From assembly GCA_022841205.1 (NCBI GenBank), contig JALHCK010000005.1, forward strand, positions 107,851 through 171,850: DNA of 64,000 nt, in the 5' to 3' direction. Shown in pieces: positions 28,347 through 36,022 of this stretch. Position numbers and translations under genes: made by a program. A model generated the notes under the pieces. It was given only the letters and a program-made list of their open reading frames with translations. It had not been told where the DNA came from and searched no databases. This DNA is from Methanomicrobiales archaeon (GTDB lineage: Archaea; Halobacteriota; Methanomicrobia; Methanomicrobiales; Methanospirillaceae). The first letter of the stretch is position 1; the number at the start of each line of letters is the position of its first letter.

Positions 28347-28607
28347 TCACACTCCGGGCCGGGTGAGCGGGAACTGGTCCGGTGATGCTACCAATTCGCC
28401 AGTCCCAGGTTCCATCCTATCGCAGACACCCATGGCCGGGATGCCATATCCTGCACCGTGCGCCGCTATCTTTTCTTCCGCTCCCCAGTTGACAGGGAAG
28501 GAATCGGTGAAGAAGAAGGCATGGTCCGTGTAGAGGTGGGTGATAAAGAAGTGGCCGGGTGAATGGCCGGAGGACACTTTTTCGGCAGGTTCAAAGAGGA
28601 GGGTCAT
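28347..28607 (-). CDS. Small hypothetical protein next to DNA ligase
   Basis: An 86-residue protein, ATG at 28607, ending seven bases before the ligase start on the same strand, so the two are probably co-transcribed. It lacks recognised motifs and does not resemble the LigD phosphoesterase or polymerase domains. Histidine and aromatic residues are frequent (HFFITHLYTDHAFFFTD), which might suggest metal binding, but this is speculation. Confidence 0.55.
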   Translation of the reverse strand: MTLLFEPAEKVSSGHSPGHFFITHLYTDHAFFFTDSFPVNWGAEEKIAAHGAGYGIPAMGVCDRMEPGTGELVASPDQFPLTRPGV

Positions 28608-28774
28608 GTCGATAAGGATGCCGGAACGGCATAAATGATTGAAGGGCTGATCACTCAATCTCCCCGGGTGCCGGGAATGGTGATATGCATGGTTGAGCGC
28701 TGGATAAGACTATATCTGCGGGACTCTTTTCCAGGCCCTGCATACAATACCTGTTGCCCAGGGGTGCTGCAGGA

Positions 28775-29023
28775 TCACCGTCCCGCTTTCTGGTGGAGCG
28801 CTGCGGCTACCCGGGCATAGGCCAGCGATGCCGCGGTGCGGACCAGCGCGACCGGGTCATCGAACTGCACTCGTTCCAGGACATCGCTGACCTGTTGATT
28901 GGGAAAGCCGGAAAGTGCCACCACCGCAGCCCGCCGCACGTACTCATCCCTGTCCTCGAGAGCTTCCAGCAGCCCGGCCACATCGCCGGCCTGTTTCTTC
29001 TGGTATACATCATCCATACTCAT
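28775..29023 (-). CDS. Short HEAT-repeat protein
   Basis: An 82-residue helical protein beginning MSMDDVYQKKQAG, with two HEAT units visible (LEALEDRDEYVRRAAVVAL and ALVRTAASLAYARVAAAL). It is probably a cytoplasmic binding protein. The ATG at 29023 begins the conserved part; longer in-frame sequence upstream looks non-coding. A longer HEAT protein lies at 4789-5238. Confidence 0.7.
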   Translation of the reverse strand: MSMDDVYQKKQAGDVAGLLEALEDRDEYVRRAAVVALSGFPNQQVSDVLERVQFDDPVALVRTAASLAYARVAAALHQKAGR

Positions 29024-29222
29024 GGTTCTGCTCCAGCCAATCGATCTGCTGACGTACCTATAAAAGGTATGGTGGTGACAGGCAGCATCCGGCCATGGAA
29101 CCGGAAGGCATTCCAGGGTTAGCGGAAAGCGACCGGAGGCCAGGTTGCATTTCCACCAGATAAAGGGATACACCGTCCGGATGAAGGGGGTCCCTTCCCA
29201 GCGCTTTGCCGGGCTTTCGGAC

Positions 29223-29702
29223 TCACCGGGTAACGGTGTATCCGAACCGCTGCAGGATGCGTATGACGTTGCGCTGCCATTCCTCATCGTCGCTCCGGTC
29301 CAGGGGCCGAATATGGTTCTCCCAGATATGGCTGAGAATATCGTCGTCAAACGAGGCATGGCCTGCCTGCATCACCCGGCCGGCCCGCTGGCCACGGGCG
29401 TCCCGTATCAGGAGGATCCAGCACCCGTAGATCCGGCAGAGTTCCGGGCGGGTCAGGTGGACGGTGCAAAATGCCTTCCCCTCGTGGTTGAACCGGAGGA
29501 ACGGGCAGGCGTGGGGATAGCGGTCAAAGACTGCGCGGTCGAGGAATAGAGGGACCATCTCCGGAGCCACCCGTACATCGGTGCGGTCGCCGAGATACTG
29601 GTTTCTGACCGTGTACGAGTATTCTCCGTGGTCAGCGATGATCTCGAAGACGTACCCCATGCGGGTACAGCATTCCCCGCACTGATCACAGGAGAACGGC
29701 AT
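29223..29702 (-). CDS. YkgJ-family cysteine cluster protein
   Basis: A 159-residue protein starting MPFSCDQCGECCTRMG, the CxxCxxCC cluster of the YkgJ/Fe-S oxidoreductase-like family, with further conserved cysteines in ACPFL, FCTVHLTRPELCRIYGC. The eight-Cys pattern probably binds zinc or an iron-sulfur cluster. The biochemical role of the family is not established. It stands alone. Confidence 0.85.
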   Translation of the reverse strand: MPFSCDQCGECCTRMGYVFEIIADHGEYSYTVRNQYLGDRTDVRVAPEMVPLFLDRAVFDRYPHACPFLRFNHEGKAFCTVHLTRPELCRIYGCWILLIRDARGQRAGRVMQAGHASFDDDILSHIWENHIRPLDRSDDEEWQRNVIRILQRFGYTVTR

Positions 29703-29940
29703 GCAAAAACAACGTGGGGCAGGGAGAAGGATAGAAGTTGCGTTGACTCCGTATCCGGCAAGGCAGTCTGCCCTGCGACCGTCGGCGCGGTGCAGAAGAA
29801 GCCTATCGGATCTGCCTGGAGCTCGAGTTGACGGGGCACCGGACGATACTGTGGTAACCGGTTACGGTGTTGCCGGGAGACCCCGTCTCTCATCCGTTGC
29901 CATGCTCATGGTTCTCTCCCGTGTCCTACCCGGCCGATCC

Positions 29941-30285
29941 TTATCGTCGTTTTGGAGACCGTTTCCGGTATATCTGCAGGATCCCTTCCACGACGCCGGG
30001 GGAGAGCCGACCCTTCTTTCCGATGACTTCCCTGGCTGATATCTGGCAGATATGGAACGGGAGGAGGTAACTCTCTTCGAACAGGTCGAGCCCGCCTGCG
30101 GCAAAGTCACCGAGTCCGATCGGAAAGGCTGGTGCGCCGTCCGGTGGCCTGCTCGAGATCGGGCAGACCAGGAGGGCGCCATTGTCAACAGTGTCAACAA
30201 CCATTACGGGCCGGACCTTACTGGCTGCATTTCTTCTCATCCGGACGGCAACGAGCAGCACATCGCCGGCATTGTAGGAGCCCAT
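29941..30285 (-). CDS. MazF/PemK-like protein, no antitoxin seen
   Basis: A 114-residue protein beginning MGSYNAGDVLLVAVRM and KVRPVMVVDTVDNGALLVCPISS, the SH3-like barrel start of the PemK/MazF endoribonuclease superfamily, which cuts mRNA. No typical small antitoxin gene precedes or follows it. The superfamily includes non-toxin members, so function is uncertain. The ATG at 30285 is preferred; the open frame continues 35 residues upstream without family likeness. Confidence 0.65.
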   Translation of the reverse strand: MGSYNAGDVLLVAVRMRRNAASKVRPVMVVDTVDNGALLVCPISSRPPDGAPAFPIGLGDFAAGGLDLFEESYLLPFHICQISAREVIGKKGRLSPGVVEGILQIYRKRSPKRR

Positions 30286-30391
30286 GGTGACTACACACCA
30301 AGGTCTTGGTTCTTCAGCATTTAGCCATTTGGCGTGCAACTGCAACAGGCAGCGTGCGCCTACAGGGATTACCTGTCCCGCTCCACGCAAG

Positions 30392-30400
30392 CTTTTATCT
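30392..30400 (+). promoter_or_regulatory. TATA box of the PspC gene
   Basis: CTTTTATCT centred about 25 bases before the ATG at 30421 predicts a leaderless transcript. Confidence 0.5.
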
Positions 30401-30420
30401 TACTGGAACTATCTTTCTGC

Positions 30421-30618
30421 ATGCAGCGGCTCTACCGGTCACGGACCGACCGGATTCTGGGCGGGGTATGCGGGGGGCTCTCGACCTATGCCGATATCGA
30501 TCCCAACATCATCAGGATCCTCTGGGTGGCGCTCACCATCATCTCGGTCGGCATCGGTGTCGTGGCCTACATCGTCGCCTGGATCCTCATCCCCGAGGAG
30601 CCGGAAAAATCACAATGA
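30421..30618 (+). CDS. PspC-domain membrane protein
   Basis: A 65-residue protein of the phage-shock-protein C family. The motif RLYRSRTDRILGGVCGGLSTY followed by one hydrophobic helix (IIRILWVALTIISVGIGVVAYIVAWILIP) matches the PspC core, though it lacks the C-terminal cytoplasmic tail of bacterial PspC. It probably sits in the cytoplasmic membrane and responds to envelope stress. The promoter suggests leaderless translation from the ATG at 30421. Confidence 0.85.
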   Translation: MQRLYRSRTDRILGGVCGGLSTYADIDPNIIRILWVALTIISVGIGVVAYIVAWILIPEEPEKSQ

Positions 30619-30701
30619 ACGGCGTGAGGATTGCAGCTCATCCCTCAATGACACTGGCTTACACTGCCCTGCAGGGGACATACCTCAGTCCCGATCGCGG
30701 C

Positions 30702-30708
30702 ATTTTTT
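30702..30708 (+). terminator. T-tract after PspC gene
   Basis: Seven consecutive T residues lie about 85 bases after the PspC stop codon and before the aIF1A promoter, consistent with an archaeal terminator. Confidence 0.3.
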
Positions 30709-30762
30709 TAGGACCGACCTGACCGGCATGTTAATGGGTCGGCAGCCCCCATAGCAACCCAC

Positions 30763-30811
30763 GATATAATCGTCTTCAGACGGAGGTGTTTTGCATCATC
30801 CGCTCAAGGAG
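30763..30811 (+). promoter_or_regulatory. aIF1A promoter and ribosome binding site
   Basis: A TATA-like GATATAAT at 30763-30770 is followed by a Shine-Dalgarno AAGGAG at 30806-30811. From the latter, eight bases separate the motif from CTG at 30820. No ATG, GTG or TTG occurs in the aIF1A frame between 30751 and the first conserved residues. Confidence 0.55.
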
Positions 30812-30819
30812 TTGTTGTA

Positions 30820-31140
30820 CTGTCTGCATCACCAAATCACCGGAACCCAGGACCCGAGCAGGAAATTGTCCGTGTACGGCTGCCGAAAAAGAAATACCAG
30901 GAACAGTTCGCCCGCGCTGAATTGATGCTTGGTGCAAACCACATCTCGGTGCGATGCGCTGATGGCACCACGCGCCTGGGCAGGATAAAGGGAAAGATCA
31001 AAAAACGACTCTGGATCAGGGAAGGGGATCTCCTGATCATCATACCCTGGAGCTTCCAGGACGACAAGTGCGATATATCCTTCCGCTACACCCGTCCGCA
31101 GGTCGAGTGGCTGCAGCGGAACGGGCACCTGAATTTCTGA
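30820..31140 (+). CDS. eif1A: Translation initiation factor aIF1A, apparent CTG start
   Basis: The archaeal homologue of eIF1A/IF1, which binds the ribosomal A site and helps select the start codon. The OB-fold core is clear (LMLGANHISVRCADG, GRIKGKIKKRLWIREGD, IPWSFQDDKCDI), preceded by the basic N-terminal stretch VRVRLPKKKYQEQF that belongs to the family. That stretch has no ATG, GTG or TTG start in frame; the best supported start is CTG at 30820, eight bases after AAGGAG, giving 106 residues, a usual length. A first TTG at 30922 would remove conserved residues. A small deletion or sequencing error at the start is the alternative. It ends at a T-tract. Confidence 0.8.
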   Translation: MSASPNHRNPGPEQEIVRVRLPKKKYQEQFARAELMLGANHISVRCADGTTRLGRIKGKIKKRLWIREGDLLIIIPWSFQDDKCDISFRYTRPQVEWLQRNGHLNF

Positions 31141-31147
31141 TTTTTTT
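31141..31147 (+). terminator. T-tract terminator of aIF1A
   Basis: Seven T residues follow immediately after the stop codon of aIF1A. Confidence 0.5.
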
Positions 31148-31275
31148 GCGTCCAGGGCACACCCCCGTGTGCAGGCATATACGCTGCCATTTTTTTCCAC
31201 CACCTGCCAGATAAACACGGTATGAAGTGTACCATAGTAACTGAACCGTTTGCAGAAACGCTGCCATCTCCATAA

Positions 31276-31283
31276 TTTTTATA
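31276..31283 (+). promoter_or_regulatory. TATA box of the exported Ig-like protein gene
   Basis: TTTTTATA is placed about 30 bases upstream of the ATG at 31313, which supports that start over the in-frame ATG at 31292. Confidence 0.5.
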
Positions 31284-31312
31284 CCAGGACGATGTACGCT
31301 CCACCAATCGAT

Positions 31313-32536
31313 ATGACGGCGTGTGGGCGACACATCTCCATTGTTCTCCTGGTATTCGCGTTACTGGTCCTTCCGTCAACGCCGCTTGATACCGGAAATT
31401 ATCCAGGCGGGACCGGTACTGATAGTAATACGATACAGGACGAAACCGGGTTCTGCTATCAGATCTGGAGTTCGCTCAATAATGACGTATGTCCTTACCA
31501 GGAGGGCCTTGACGATACAGGCGATTCTTGCGTAACAGGTTCCGATAGCAGTCCACCATTCGCATTTGACAGAAGGGTGACTACTGCCTACAACACCCCG
31601 GTTGAAATCACGCTCACAGCAACCGATCCTGATGGCGATATGATCATCTGTGACATTAAGACCAACCCCCTGAACGGGACACTGGGGGAACTGGACGGAA
31701 ACAGTGTTATCTATACTCCGGATGAAGGCTTTTCCGGCATTGATTCGTTCATTTTCAGGGCTGATGACGGGACCGTGGAGTGCATTGTCACCATCACCAT
31801 TACCGTGGAGCCTACCTGTTCACCAACCCTGCCCCATACCTTCTATGGCATGGTTACTGTTGATGGGAAACCGGCTCCTGGAAGCACCATTGTATCCGTT
31901 GCAGGAGAGGGGGCGTTGCCGGATAACCCCGGAAACCCGGTAGCAACACATCCTGATGGGTCCTACGGTTCTGCCAGCGGTGCCGGCCTTGTTGTGGAGG
32001 GGTGTATTGAGGACGGCATTCCCCTGTCATTCTTCGTGGACGGGGTCAGGGCAGAAGTCCTCGATGCTGCAACAAGCGGGTCCTGGCAGCCCACATACCC
32101 GTTCACTGCCGGTGGGGTGACAAACCTCGATCTCAATGTCAAAACCCCGGTCCCACCACCACCCGATTCAGTATACATCAACGTTATCGATCTTTCCATC
32201 TCGAATGCATCATATGGGTATGTCCAGACGATCAGGCTCGAAAAGGATCCCTGGGTGGAGATCGCGGTCACACCTGGCATATTCACCATCCGGGTTTCTG
32301 CTACCGGCTATCATGACTTCCATGGTCTGCCGATAATGGGAAGGCACGCCACCCTTGCAATTTACGAGGGCGAAACCCCCGTTTCGCCGAAACTTACGGT
32401 CCCGTTCGGTGCAAAGACGGTGACCTGCGAGTATTTTGCAAACGAGACAAAAACATTCGATGTCTGTATTGCAGTGGACGAATCCCCGGATATCATTGAT
32501 GTGAAGCATATCACTATTCTCACTGCACCAGCCTGA
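31313..32536 (+). CDS. Exported Ig/cadherin-like repeat protein
   Basis: A 407-residue secreted protein. A signal peptide (HISIVLLVFALLVLPS) is followed by an Ig-like/cadherin domain carrying the pattern TATDPDGDMIICDI...GSVIYTPDEGFSGIDSFIFRADDG typical of Big_9-like domains, then a segment (HTFYGMVTVDGKPAPGSTI) of the carboxypeptidase-regulatory type, and a C-terminal domain. It has no C-terminal anchor. It probably functions at the cell surface in adhesion; the ligand is unknown. Confidence 0.75.
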   Translation: MTACGRHISIVLLVFALLVLPSTPLDTGNYPGGTGTDSNTIQDETGFCYQIWSSLNNDVCPYQEGLDDTGDSCVTGSDSSPPFAFDRRVTTAYNTPVEITLTATDPDGDMIICDIKTNPLNGTLGELDGNSVIYTPDEGFSGIDSFIFRADDGTVECIVTITITVEPTCSPTLPHTFYGMVTVDGKPAPGSTIVSVAGEGALPDNPGNPVATHPDGSYGSASGAGLVVEGCIEDGIPLSFFVDGVRAEVLDAATSGSWQPTYPFTAGGVTNLDLNVKTPVPPPPDSVYINVIDLSISNASYGYVQTIRLEKDPWVEIAVTPGIFTIRVSATGYHDFHGLPIMGRHATLAIYEGETPVSPKLTVPFGAKTVTCEYFANETKTFDVCIAVDESPDIIDVKHITILTAPA

Positions 32537-32628
32537 CCAGTGACCGTGCGACCCCACGCAGGGCAGAGCAGGGAAACGAACGACTTGGAGATCATGCACC
32601 GACTGGGTGCAGGATCTCCGGCAACGGT

Positions 32629-32637
32629 AAAAAAAGA
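32629..32637 (-). terminator. T-tract terminator of the PEGA protein
   Basis: On the minus strand, about ten bases after the PEGA stop codon, a run of seven T residues (read as A on the plus strand) follows a GA-rich stretch. Confidence 0.45.
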
Positions 32638-32644
32638 AGAGAGC

Positions 32645-33967
32645 CTACCACTGTCGCCGTGTTTTCGCCATGAAAATCAACCCGAGGGCGGCAAGGACGG
32701 TCACCGGCATGAGCGGTGCCGGTGTGGGGGTGGGCGGGGCCGGGGTGAGGGTTGCGTCCAGCCTTGTGGTCTGACCGGCGGCGACCCGGGCCGTCGCACT
32801 CCAGTCGGAATATCCGGAAAGTTTCAGCAGCACGGTGTAGGAACCCGGGTTCAGGCTGTCCAGGGTTACCGGGGTCAGACCCCTGAAGGCGTTGTCCAGG
32901 TACACTTCTGCCCCACTCGGAGAGGATACAGCAGATATCGATCCGGTGGTCGGGTTCGGAACCGGAGGGAGGATAACATCGAGATTGTAATTCTGCCCGG
33001 CAACCACGGTCCTAGTTGTCGTATAGTCCTGGTATCCCTGTTTTGAGATGAGGAGAGTATGGGTGCCCGGTATCACATCGGTGAACGTAAGCGGGTGTGA
33101 TGCACTGGTCTGGCCTACATACACCCCGTCACCATAGACGCTTGCGCCCGGTGGGTCCGATGTGATGCTTACCGTGGCATACGTGGGCTGCAGTTCCAGG
33201 ACCAGGGTCGGAGACAGGTAAGTTGTTGATCCGCCGGCGATGCTGACCGTTCCCACCCAGTCCCTGTACCCGGCCCTTGAGAGCAGGACTGAATGCGATC
33301 CAGGATACAGGTTGCCAACCACAGTCGGAGTAACCCCACGGTAGATGCTATCCACATAGACCGCTGCGCCGGAAGGATTCGAGCTGACCTGGAGGTTTCC
33401 GGTGCTCACCGAAGGGTTCAGGACGGCATTGATGTATGCCGTCTGGCCACGGTTCACGTTCACATTGGTGTAGAAGGTATTGTACCCTGAAAGGTACACA
33501 GAGATCTCATGGGAGCCGACCGGGATGTTCATGAACGTGTAGGGAGTGGTCTCCGTTCGGGAACGGTCCAGTGTCACAGTGGCCCCGCCCGGAGACGAGA
33601 CCACCTGGATGTTCCCGGTCTGTGCGCTTGGCGACAGGGTTGCAAAGATGTTGATGGTCTGCCCGATCCCGGGGTTTTGATGGTAGGAGGAAGTCCAGGT
33701 CTCGTATCCGGGCAGGTAGATCTCTACTGTGTGACTGGGGTTCCCGGTGGTGGAGACAGGGACGTTCACCGGGGTCTCTCCACGGAAAATGTTATCGAAG
33801 TAGACATCGGCGTCCGGAGGATTGGACTGGATATAAAAGTAGCCGATCTCTCCTCCCGGCACTGCCGAAAGGGGTCCCGTAGCAGATGTCGGATCGGCCG
33901 CGATACCATGCATGGGGACTGCCAGGCAAAGTGCAAGAAGTGCAACAAAAAGGATGTACATACGCAT
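32645..33967 (-). CDS. Exported PEGA-repeat protein with C-terminal membrane anchor
   Basis: A 440-residue surface protein with a signal peptide (ILFVALLALCLAVPMHGIAA) followed by five PEGA-type domains of about 70 residues, each with a first strand of the form [VI]xSxPxGAxVYxDxxxxGxTP (SNPPDADVYFDN, SSPGGATVTLDR, SNPSGAAVYVDS, SDPPGASVYGDG, SSPSGAEVYLDN) and ending in a pattern of the type GSHSVLLSRAGY. A Thr/Pro-rich linker and a last hydrophobic segment (MPVTVLAALGLIFMA) with basic residues after it anchor it. PEGA is a beta domain of archaeal envelopes. The start at 33967 is fixed by GGAGGT nine bases upstream. Confidence 0.9.
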   Translation of the reverse strand: MRMYILFVALLALCLAVPMHGIAADPTSATGPLSAVPGGEIGYFYIQSNPPDADVYFDNIFRGETPVNVPVSTTGNPSHTVEIYLPGYETWTSSYHQNPGIGQTINIFATLSPSAQTGNIQVVSSPGGATVTLDRSRTETTPYTFMNIPVGSHEISVYLSGYNTFYTNVNVNRGQTAYINAVLNPSVSTGNLQVSSNPSGAAVYVDSIYRGVTPTVVGNLYPGSHSVLLSRAGYRDWVGTVSIAGGSTTYLSPTLVLELQPTYATVSITSDPPGASVYGDGVYVGQTSASHPLTFTDVIPGTHTLLISKQGYQDYTTTRTVVAGQNYNLDVILPPVPNPTTGSISAVSSPSGAEVYLDNAFRGLTPVTLDSLNPGSYTVLLKLSGYSDWSATARVAAGQTTRLDATLTPAPPTPTPAPLMPVTVLAALGLIFMAKTRRQW

Positions 33968-34126
33968 TGGAAGCATACCTCCACTTGGTAAAAGCGTAAT
34001 CAGCCGCAACTGTATTTGAAACTGCCGGTAACCGTGCGGCGATATTCACCCCAGAAACCGGATACCCGATCCACTCATGATTCCCGTCTGGTGAAATGCC
34101 CCGGCAGAGATCTTCAAAAAAGATAT

Positions 34127-34594
34127 TTACGTGGGATTGATGTTCCTGAACGGAACCAGCACATCGGTCACCGTGTATGACGATCCGTCCACGTAGGATA
34201 CGTTCACGATGACCCGATCTGTCCTGGTGGTCCCGGAAAAGAGGATCTGGGTTCCCTTTGCCGGCCTGTAGGCCGATTTCTCCTCGATTACTCCGTCAGA
34301 TCGAATCACCATCGCTTCCATCAGGGTAGCATAGCCCAGGCCGGATCCGCCCTCGAATGTGACCGATATCCACGGGTTGGTGGAGACGACGTTCTTCTGG
34401 ACCTGGATGCTCACCGTGTACACTGGCGGGACGATGCTGGTCGGTTGCGGCTGGAGGTCCGGAACTGCTGTCGGCACCGTGGTGGGCTCCGTGGTTGGGA
34501 CGATCGGAGGGGGAGATGCCGGCGCTGTGCACCCGGCAATCAGCAGGATGGCGATGCCCAGGGCAAAGAGCGCGAACAAGGCTTTCATGGACAT
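34127..34594 (-). CDS. Lipoprotein, paralogue of the one at 38189
   Basis: A 155-residue exported protein. The signal peptide ends LLIAGC (lipobox), followed by a Pro/Thr-rich linker and a compact beta domain (YTVSIQVQKN...NPWISVTFEGGSGLGY, VIRSDGVIEE, DRVIVNVSYVDGSSYTV). It is clearly homologous to the lipoprotein at 38189-38707, and the two flank a damaged kinase gene. A TATA-like A/T stretch lies at 34611-34622. Function unknown; a surface ligand-binding role is possible. Confidence 0.75.
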   Translation of the reverse strand: MSMKALFALFALGIAILLIAGCTAPASPPPIVPTTEPTTVPTAVPDLQPQPTSIVPPVYTVSIQVQKNVVSTNPWISVTFEGGSGLGYATLMEAMVIRSDGVIEEKSAYRPAKGTQILFSGTTRTDRVIVNVSYVDGSSYTVTDVLVPFRNINPT

Positions 34595-35440
34595 TACGTA
34601 TCCGAAGGGGTTTAAATTAATTTCGAACCTGGAGGTTATACGGGAACGTCCGCCCACCACCGGTCGTCCAAAGGACAGGGATGGAAGAATGCTTCATGCA
34701 CACTTTTCAATCGAACGAAAAGAAGAACGTGGTTCCTTTCCCCGGGACAGACTCGACCCGGATACTTCCCCCGTGCAGCTCGATGATGCGGTGGACTATG
34801 GCAAGGCCGACACCAGTGCCCTCATACATCTTTTCATCGTGCAGCCTCTGGAAGACTCCAAAGATCTTATCGGCGAATTGCATGTCAAAACCAACCCCGT
34901 TGTCCGAAATGAAATAAACCTGCCGTCCCTGGTCCATGACCGATCCAACCTCCACCACCGGGTGTTCGCGGCTCCGGGAAAACTTAACAGCATTGGAAAG
35001 GAGGTTTGCGACGGCCTGCCTGAAGAGGATCGGGTCGGCCTGGCATGGGGAAGGCTCCCGATCCTGAACATGACCGCCTTGTTATTCGGATCACTGGAGA
35101 GTTCCCGCACGAGGTCCCGGACAACTGCTCCGGGGTCAAGAATCTGTTTTTGTAACGATTGTCGCCCAAGTCTTGAAAAATTGAGGAGATCATCGATTAG
35201 CCGGCCCATATCATGGGCGTTCTGGCGCACAAGTTCAAGGTAGCGCCGGTCCTTTTCAGAGATGTCCTGAAGTTCCTCCAGCAGGATGGTGGAGTATCCC
35301 GATATCGCACGGAGCGGGGCCCGAAGATCGTGGGAGACTGAATAGGTGAATGACTCAAGGTTCCTGTTAACATCGACGAGCTGCCTGGTCCGCTCGGACA
35401 CCCTCTGCTCGAGCTCGCTGTTGAGGGCCTGTATCTCGTT

Positions 35441-35679
35441 TTCCACCTGCTTGAGGCGTGTTATATCGTTGCCGATGGACAGGATCTCGGTGAGGTTTCC
35501 CTGATCATCCCGTAGCGGCCGGTTTGTCCATGCTATCCAGACCCGGCTCCCGTCCTTCCGGATATTCTCGTTCTCGCTTGCTGCATAGTTTTCGGGGTGG
35601 GCGACAAGATCCCGAATCTTGGCTTCGAGATCCTTGCCGGTGCTTTCAATGGCAGGGACAATGGTGCCGACCAGGTCTT
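35441..35679 (-). repeat. Direct repeat copy 1 (239 bp) in kinase pseudogene
   Basis: A near-identical copy recurs at 35784-36022, offset 343 bases; only about four substitutions were seen by eye. Each copy encodes the PAS segment from DLVGTIVP to DITRLKQVE. Confidence 0.85.
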
Positions 35680-35783
35680 TCGTTGATGAATGTGACTTTC
35701 CCGTGGCTGTTGAAGCGGAGAATTATGCTGTTTGCACCCTGTACAAGAGTGCGGTAGTTCTCCTCGCTTTCCCGGAGTTCCTG

Positions 35784-36022
35784 TTCCACCTGCTTGAGAC
35801 GTGTGATATCGTTGCCGATGGACAGGATCTCGGTGAGGTTTCCCTGATCATCCCGTAGCGGCCGGTTTGCCCATGCTATCCAGACCCGGCTCCCGTCCTT
35901 CCGGATATTCTCGTTCTCGCTTACTGCATAGTTTTCGGGGTGGGCGACAAGATCCCGAATCTTGGCTTCGAGATCCTTGCCGGTGCTTTCAATGGCAGGG
36001 ACAATGGTGCCGACCAGGTCTT
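35784..36022 (-). repeat. Direct repeat copy 2 (239 bp) in kinase pseudogene
   Basis: Partner of the copy at 35441-35679. One edge of the repeat, at AAGACCTGG on the minus strand, coincides exactly with the frame-breaking junction in both copies. Confidence 0.85.

Noticed and set aside
29703..29940. Stretch between the cysteine-cluster gene and MazF-like gene checked for an antitoxin
   Set aside because: No short frame with a ribosome binding site and antitoxin-like helix pattern was found.
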